Made by a program: the position numbers and the translations under genes | Shown here: one piece after another, positions 58,582-64,000 of the stretch | How positions within the stretch are numbered: position 1 is the first letter of the stretch | How the letters are laid out: every line of letters begins with the position of its first letter | Source: Winogradskyella epiphytica | GTDB taxonomy: Bacteria > Bacteroidota > Bacteroidia > Flavobacteriales > Flavobacteriaceae | Direction of reading: 5' to 3' | NCBI RefSeq assembly: GCF_003217215.1 | Contig: NZ_QJTD01000001.1 | Coordinates: 496,001-560,000 of the forward strand | DNA length: 64,000 nucleotides | The notes under the pieces: model-generated | Databases searched by the model: none | What the model was told of the DNA's origin: nothing | Seen by the model: only the letters and a program-made list of their open reading frames with translations

Positions 58582-61116
58582 TTAAAATTTAAGTTTTAGA
58601 CCTACACTATACGTTCTACCAGGACCGTAATAAACTTGAGCCTTATAAGCAGTTCCGTCTAAATCGTTTGCGTCTGAAATATATTCAGTATTGAAAACAT
58701 TGTTTACTTTACCGATTAAAGAAGCTTCAAAAGATCCTAAGTCAAATGAATGTCTTAAACCAACATCAAATAATCCGAAATCAGGAATTTTCCACACATC
58801 TGGTAAATCATTACTTCCTCTGTTTGTAACATCATAAGAAGCATAGTTATCACCTGCAAAGTTATAATCTACATAGATATTAGATTTAGCAGCTAATTTA
58901 TAATCTGCACCTAAAGCAAAGGTAGTTTGAGCAGCATCACCAACTTTTAAGTCTTTTGCGAACACCTCAACTAAATCAATTTCATCACCAGATTGGTCTT
59001 TTACACTTGCAGAAACATTACTCTTCCATTTCCAGTCTCCTAAAGAAGCCATACCTGTTAAAGTTAATTTATCAGTAGCGTTATATCTTAAATCGATTTC
59101 AATACCTTGGTGTAATGCATCAATTCCTAATAAGTTATAGTAATAGATGTTATCACCTGAACCGATTCGACCAGAGTAAGTCTTATCTAACCACTTCGTG
59201 TAGTATACGTTAACATTAGCTGTTAATTTTTCAGAACGGAATCCGTAACCTAATTCAGCACTAAATACTTTCTCATTTTCAGCATTTTCGTTAGCATCTA
59301 AAGTATCTTCATTTAAGAAAACTCCAACTAAGAAAGGTGCTTTTGAGAAATAACCAACATTAACAAAAACGTTATTTGAAGCATCTAAGTTATAGTTACC
59401 ACCACCTTTAATACCGTAACCTAAAAAGTCTACAGCTTCAGAAGTTCTACTTCCTGTGATGTCACTATTCATAAATTCTTTTTTCTTGTAATTTGTATTT
59501 GAAATATCACCTGCGATAAACAAGTTTAATTTATCATTTACTTGGTATTCAGCTTGACCAAATAAACCAGATCTTAATACAATACCATCGTAATCTTTAT
59601 TATACTTATCACCTACTCTAAGTGGCTTACCATAAGCAAACGTATCTCTTTCATTATCTAAGAAGAATTGACCTCCTAATAAATCATCTACTTGGTACCA
59701 GTGAGAACCAACATAGTAACGAGCATCTAATCCACCAGAGATTGTTAATCTGTCATTCAATTTATTCTTATAAGTTGATAAAATTCCGTACCAGTTATGA
59801 GAGTTTCTTGAAGATGAAATAATATCAGTAGAACCGTTTACACCATTTGCTCTGTTTTCAGCAATAATTTGATCAAAATCAATTGGCTGTAAACCTGAAG
59901 CACCTAATCTGTAGGCATCGTCACCAATTTTAGAACCTTCATCTCTTCTTCCTCCACCAGAACCAAATGAAGCATATACTGCAGTAGATAAAGCAGAGTT
60001 ATCATTGATGTTCCATAAGTGATTAAGAGATAATTGTGGTTTTTGGTAAAAGTTGAAAGACTGGTGATAAACTTCACCATTCTTATAACCCCAATCTTTA
60101 TTAGCTTTTTGTGGGCCTGAATCAGTATCTCTTAATTCAGCAATTGTAGAACGGTTATAACGCTGACCGTGTTCTTGCTGTGCTCCAAAAGCTGTAAAAG
60201 ATAATCTATTTGATTCATTAATTTGTTGAGATAAACTTACGAAGTAGTTGTAACCAGAAAATTCTGTTCCATCTACATAACCATCTCCACCAATTTTAGA
60301 AGCACTTACTGTTGCAGCAAAACCTTTATCAGTTAAACCTGTTGAGTAAGTCATTCCGTATTTTAAATACCCATCGTTAGCGATACTTGAATTGATATTA
60401 CCACCTTGAACAGCATCTGTTGTTTTAGTAATAATATTAATTGTACCACCTACAGAAGCTACAGCTACTTTAGAAGCACCTAAACCTCTTTGAACTTGCA
60501 TTGTAGAAGTTACATCTCCTAATCCAGCCCAGTTACTCCAATATACACGACCATTTTCCATATCGTTGATTGGCACACCGTTAATCATAACAGCTACGTT
60601 TTCAGAATTAAAACCTCTAAGGTTAATTCTACTATCACCGTAACCACCACCTGCTCTTGTTGTATACACACCAGGAGTAGATTTTAAGATTTCAGGAAAT
60701 TCTTGAGTACTTAATTTTAAGGCGATATCTTCGGCCTTAATTGTTGAAACCGCTACAGGTGTTTTTCTATCAACAGCTACAGAAGCTACAATCATAATTT
60801 CATCTAATCCAACATTACTAGACATTAAAGTAATTGTACCTAAATCTGTATCTCCACTAAAAGCTATAGTTTGAGTTACATAACCTACGTAAGAGATGAC
60901 AATCTCTCCTGAGTTAGATTCAGCTTTTAAGGTAAAGTCACCTTCAAAACCTGTAGTTGTACCGTTAGTTGTTCCCTTTACTACAATATTGGCTCCGGGA
61001 AGCGGCGAATTCATGTCACTATCAATAATTTTACCCTTGATAGTGCTTTGGGCATATGCAAATGTTGTTAAACAAGTTAATACAACAGTACACAAAAAAA
61101 GACTAAATTTTTTCAT
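58582..61116 (-). CDS. TonB-dependent receptor with carboxypeptidase-regulatory-like domain
   Basis: An 844-residue outer-membrane importer of SusC-like layout. A signal peptide (MKKFSLFLCTVVLTCLTTFAYA) is followed by a CarboxypepD_reg-like domain (about 24-105, STIKGKIIDSDMNSPLPGAN), a plug (about 115-230: LSTQEFPEILKSTPGVYT, RINLRGFNSENVAVMINGVP, STMQVQRGLGASKVAVASVGG) and a barrel ending GLKLKF. Its partner lipoprotein follows 12 bp downstream. No polysaccharide-degrading enzymes are nearby, so the substrate is not evident; it need not be a glycan. Confidence 0.92.
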   Translation of the reverse strand: MKKFSLFLCTVVLTCLTTFAYAQSTIKGKIIDSDMNSPLPGANIVVKGTTNGTTTGFEGDFTLKAESNSGEIVISYVGYVTQTIAFSGDTDLGTITLMSSNVGLDEIMIVASVAVDRKTPVAVSTIKAEDIALKLSTQEFPEILKSTPGVYTTRAGGGYGDSRINLRGFNSENVAVMINGVPINDMENGRVYWSNWAGLGDVTSTMQVQRGLGASKVAVASVGGTINIITKTTDAVQGGNINSSIANDGYLKYGMTYSTGLTDKGFAATVSASKIGGDGYVDGTEFSGYNYFVSLSQQINESNRLSFTAFGAQQEHGQRYNRSTIAELRDTDSGPQKANKDWGYKNGEVYHQSFNFYQKPQLSLNHLWNINDNSALSTAVYASFGSGGGRRDEGSKIGDDAYRLGASGLQPIDFDQIIAENRANGVNGSTDIISSSRNSHNWYGILSTYKNKLNDRLTISGGLDARYYVGSHWYQVDDLLGGQFFLDNERDTFAYGKPLRVGDKYNKDYDGIVLRSGLFGQAEYQVNDKLNLFIAGDISNTNYKKKEFMNSDITGSRTSEAVDFLGYGIKGGGNYNLDASNNVFVNVGYFSKAPFLVGVFLNEDTLDANENAENEKVFSAELGYGFRSEKLTANVNVYYTKWLDKTYSGRIGSGDNIYYYNLLGIDALHQGIEIDLRYNATDKLTLTGMASLGDWKWKSNVSASVKDQSGDEIDLVEVFAKDLKVGDAAQTTFALGADYKLAAKSNIYVDYNFAGDNYASYDVTNRGSNDLPDVWKIPDFGLFDVGLRHSFDLGSFEASLIGKVNNVFNTEYISDANDLDGTAYKAQVYYGPGRTYSVGLKLKF

Positions 61117-61151
61117 ATAAAATTTAAGTTAATTGGTTTCAATAATTAGTG

Positions 61152-61159
61152 CAAAATTA
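61152..61159 (-). promoter_or_regulatory. Candidate -7 promoter element of the TonB receptor operon
   Basis: TAATTTTG on the minus strand, 35 bases upstream of the ATG. A second match, TACCTTTG, lies further up at 61210-61217. Neither has a clear -33 element. Confidence 0.35.
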
Positions 61160-61279
61160 CACATAACTATAATTATATTGTTACCTAAGTGTTAAAAATA
61201 TTAACAGAACAAAGGTAACAATACGTTAAATAAGAATTATGCACGCATAAGGATTCTTATTAAAACTTTTTAACAACTT

Positions 61280-62926
61280 TTAACAGTTTCTTTTGTAATA
61301 TGACAACAAATTCTGTGTAGACGAGTCATGCTGTACGTTGTCAGCACCTTCATTAAGTTCAGATAATATGGATTTTGCCAGTTGTTTTCCTAATTCAACA
61401 CCAAATTGATCGTAACTATATATATTCCAGATGATTCCTTGAACAAAAATTTTATGCTCATACATTGCAATAAGTTTCCCTAAACTCTCTGGAGTTAATT
61501 TCTGAATTAGGAGTGAAGTCGTTGGTTTATTTCCTTCAAACACCTTAAATGGTGTTAATTGTGAAATCTCGGTTTCAGATGTGGATTGCGTTTTTAATTC
61601 TGATAAGACCTCCTCTTCGGTTTTACCATTCATTAAAGCTTCGGTTTGTGCGAAGTAATTAGACATCAATTTATCATGATGATCTTTGTTTCCATGCAGC
61701 GATTCTACATAACCTATAAAATCCGCAGGTATAAGTTTTGTCCCTTGATGGATGAGCTGAAAAAAAGCGTGTTGAGAATTCGTCCCTGGCTCTCCCCAAA
61801 TTAGTGTTCCCGTTTGATAGTTCACCGGATTTCCATCTCTATCTACACTCTTTCCATTACTTTCCATAATGCCTTGCTGCAGATATGTAGCAAACTGATT
61901 TAAATACTGTGTATATGGAATGATTGCTTCACTTTCAGCATTAAAGAAGTTATTGTACCAAACAGTTAATAAAGCCGAAATGACCGGAATGTTTTCTTTA
62001 AAATTAGCGGTTCTAAAATGGGTATCCATTTTATGAGCACCATCTAATAAACTTTCAAAGTGCTTATAACCTAATGCTAAACTTATAGATAATCCGACTG
62101 CACTCCACAATGAAAAACGTCCACCAACCCAATCCTTCATTGGGAAAATGTTTGCTTCATTAATACCAAATGCCTTTACACTTTCAATATTAGTAGAAAC
62201 CGCAACAAAATGTTTAGCTACAGCTTCCGGTGGAAGTGTGTTTAAAAACCATGATTTTATAGAGTTAGCATTAGATAAGGTTTCTTGCGTTGTAAAGGTT
62301 TTAGACACAATCACAAAAAGTGTCGATTCTGGATTAAGACGTTTAATTACTTCGTTAAAATGATCACCATCAACATTGCTAACAAAATGTGTATTTAGAT
62401 GGTTCTTATAATATTGAAGCGCATCAACAACCATTGCAGGCCCAAGGTCCGAACCTCCGATTCCAATATTTACAATATCTGTAATGGCTTTTCCTGTATG
62501 CCCTTTATGTTCACCACTAACTACTGAGTTTGTGAAATTTTCTATCTTCTTTTTAACCTCATGAACTTCAGGTATCACATTACCCCCTTCAACAAAAACC
62601 CGTGCGTCTTTTGGTGCCCTTAAAGCGGTGTGTAATACCGCACGACCTTCCGTTGCATTGATAATATCCCCATCAAAATATTTAGAAATAGCATCACTTA
62701 AGTCAAGCTCCTCAGCTAGTTCTATTAGCAGGTCTAGAGTTTCAGAAGTCATTCGGTTTTTCGAGAAATCGGCATAAAAATCCTCCCATTGAACGGTTAA
62801 GTCATTCGCTCTTTCAGGATTTGAACCAAATAAATCCTTAAGTTGTTTAGATTTAATGGTTTCAAAATGTGCTTGTAACTTTTTCCACGCGTCCGTGGTC
62901 GTTGGATTAATTGCCTTTAATGCCAT
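61280..62926 (-). CDS. pgi: Glucose-6-phosphate isomerase
   Basis: Interconverts glucose 6-phosphate and fructose 6-phosphate in glycolysis. 548 residues, about the E. coli length. Motifs: [95 protein letters not shown] and [18 protein letters not shown] (catalytic Lys). It starts 7 bp after the M23 peptidase gene on the same strand and is probably cotranscribed with it. Confidence 0.97.
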   Translation of the reverse strand: MALKAINPTTTDAWKKLQAHFETIKSKQLKDLFGSNPERANDLTVQWEDFYADFSKNRMTSETLDLLIELAEELDLSDAISKYFDGDIINATEGRAVLHTALRAPKDARVFVEGGNVIPEVHEVKKKIENFTNSVVSGEHKGHTGKAITDIVNIGIGGSDLGPAMVVDALQYYKNHLNTHFVSNVDGDHFNEVIKRLNPESTLFVIVSKTFTTQETLSNANSIKSWFLNTLPPEAVAKHFVAVSTNIESVKAFGINEANIFPMKDWVGGRFSLWSAVGLSISLALGYKHFESLLDGAHKMDTHFRTANFKENIPVISALLTVWYNNFFNAESEAIIPYTQYLNQFATYLQQGIMESNGKSVDRDGNPVNYQTGTLIWGEPGTNSQHAFFQLIHQGTKLIPADFIGYVESLHGNKDHHDKLMSNYFAQTEALMNGKTEEEVLSELKTQSTSETEISQLTPFKVFEGNKPTTSLLIQKLTPESLGKLIAMYEHKIFVQGIIWNIYSYDQFGVELGKQLAKSILSELNEGADNVQHDSSTQNLLSYYKRNC

Positions 62927-62933
62927 GATAAAT

Positions 62934-64000
62934 CTATATTATTGGACTTTCAGAAATAGTATTCTCTTTGTCTTTTGGTTCTGCTTCTAAGAAGTGAATA
63001 TTATCTAATCGTTGTTTTATTGGTTTAATAAACTCTAAATAATGCACTTTTAGGCTATCTGAGATGGGCTCAGCGTCTGGTAAATCTTCTTTAAACGGAT
63101 CGACTTGCCTGCCATTTTTCCAAAAACGATAACAGACATGAGGTCCGCTTGTGTTCCCTGTCATACCTACAAAACCGATAATATCCCCTTGCTTCACATA
63201 TTGTCCTTTTTTCACATTCCTTTTACTCATGTGTAGATATTGTGTGGTATAAGTATCGTTATGTCTAATTTTTACGAATTTACCGTTTCCTCCACGTCTT
63301 GTTGATTCTACAACAGTTCCGCTTGCCGTTGCCATAATAGGTGTACCATTTGGTGCTGCAAAGTCGGTACCTTTATGCGGACGAACTTTATACCCATAAA
63401 CAGCAATTCGACGTTTTAAATTATATCTCGATGAAATTCTACTAAACTGAACTGGCGCTTTTAGGAATGCACGCCTAAGGTTCTTTGCATCCTCGTTAAA
63501 ATAATCTACAATACCCTTAATAGAATCCGTTTGATATTGAAATGCGTATAAGGAATCCTTATTGTGTTCAAAATATGCGGCCTTTACATTTTGCACTCCA
63601 GCATAAATAGTATCGTCGATATACTTATCGGTATAAATCACTTTAAAACGATCGCCTTTTTGCAAACGTCTAAAATCTATGGTCCACGCATAAATTTCAT
63701 CAGCCATTTTATAGGCTAATTTTTGACTTAAACCTTTCTCTTCAAGCGTTTTTGAAATACTACTTTCTATAACTCCTGTCGCAATTTTTTCAACATAAGT
63801 AACCGGCTTTCTGCTAGTATAGGCATGAATAGAATCTTTTAATCCTATAACCACATACTCTTCTTGATTTGGTTGATAAATAAAGGTTTCAGGTTGTGGA
63901 AGGCTATCGTTTTCAGAATCTTTTGAATACAATAGCGTATAAGGTCTACCGGGATGAAGTTTTCTTATATCGAAAGTGTCCTTAGCAACTTCAGCAATTT
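62934..64000 (-). CDS. M23 family peptidoglycan metallopeptidase (5' end outside window)
   Basis: Lysostaphin/LytM-type endopeptidase acting on peptidoglycan cross-links. The frame stays open to the window edge (residues [20 protein letters not shown] precede the first possible start), so the N-terminus is missing. An N-terminal domain of about 150 residues precedes the M23 domain: [20 protein letters not shown] (His and Asp zinc ligands of HxxxD), [21 protein letters not shown] and [21 protein letters not shown]. The last motif normally reads HxH; here its second His is Cys. pgi follows 7 bp downstream. Confidence 0.9.
   Translation of the reverse strand, partial: IAEVAKDTFDIRKLHPGRPYTLLYSKDSENDSLPQPETFIYQPNQEEYVVIGLKDSIHAYTSRKPVTYVEKIATGVIESSISKTLEEKGLSQKLAYKMADEIYAWTIDFRRLQKGDRFKVIYTDKYIDDTIYAGVQNVKAAYFEHNKDSLYAFQYQTDSIKGIVDYFNEDAKNLRRAFLKAPVQFSRISSRYNLKRRIAVYGYKVRPHKGTDFAAPNGTPIMATASGTVVESTRRGGNGKFVKIRHNDTYTTQYLHMSKRNVKKGQYVKQGDIIGFVGMTGNTSGPHVCYRFWKNGRQVDPFKEDLPDAEPISDSLKVHYLEFIKPIKQRLDNIHFLEAEPKDKENTISESPII

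Noticed and set aside
1..64000. tRNA, rRNA, CRISPR arrays, insertion sequences, prophage or defence islands
   Set aside because: Gaps were read for tRNA-like ends, spaced direct repeats and transposase or integrase motifs; none was found, and the genes are mostly housekeeping.

Overview
The window is chromosomal DNA from a low-GC member of the Bacteroidota, almost certainly a marine-type Flavobacteriaceae. The evidence is gldE/gldD next to ssb and mutY, an S46 dipeptidyl-peptidase, DUF3127, DUF3098 and DUF4301 proteins, SusC-like TonB-dependent receptors, promoters of the TAnnTTTG type and an almost complete lack of Shine-Dalgarno sequences. It reads mostly as core genome. I saw no rRNA, tRNA, CRISPR array, prophage, transposase or integron. 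The first gene (saccharopine dehydrogenase) and the last (M23 peptidase) run off the window.

Layout. 1-4.7 kb: lysine-catabolic saccharopine dehydrogenase, an Lrp-type regulator, a Tas-like aldo/keto reductase, an OmpA-like lipoprotein and exonuclease III. 4.9-14.3 kb: a large outer-membrane protein of unknown role, then a metal-efflux locus made of a small His-rich exported protein, a Czc-type RND pump fused to its TolC-like outer-membrane factor, and a lipoprotein adaptor. 14.4-26.4 kb: glyS, a coiled-coil membrane protein, comF, an Ig-like lipoprotein, a YafV-type amidase, a tandem pair of Lys/Glu-rich exported helical proteins, a methionine-type aminotransferase, a DPP11-type S46 peptidase and ahcY.

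26.5-34.8 kb: a phosphopantetheinyl transferase and a prenylglyceryl-phosphate synthase. They are followed by an overlapping five-gene operon (thiamine-binding protein, PnuC/PnuT transporter, NadR-type kinase, DUF4301, ArfB). After it comes a TPP riboswitch driving a TonB-dependent receptor. Together this looks like a thiamine uptake and trapping system, and it is the most coherent functional module in the window.

35-50 kb: greA, a HIT protein, a sensor kinase, a flavin reductase, DUF3127 (with an SSB-like C-terminal tip), aat, tag, a thioredoxin-like protein, a TonB-like protein with no ATG start, the truB-uppP-DUF3098-ftsX block, a porin-like barrel, leuS and a zinc metallopeptidase. 50.2-56.8 kb: a Bax-inhibitor-1 family gene broken by a one-base frameshift, an RNase E/G, a 29-residue basic protein with a rare strong Shine-Dalgarno, HU, and the mutY-ssb-gldE-gldD block (repair plus gliding/type IX secretion). 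56.9-64 kb: a repeat-containing surface lipoprotein with its SusC-like receptor, then pgi and an M23 peptidase with a Cys in place of the usual metal-binding His.

Several starts were moved from the longest ORF to a better-supported internal ATG. Function calls come from reading motifs and from memory of the families; no database search was run.
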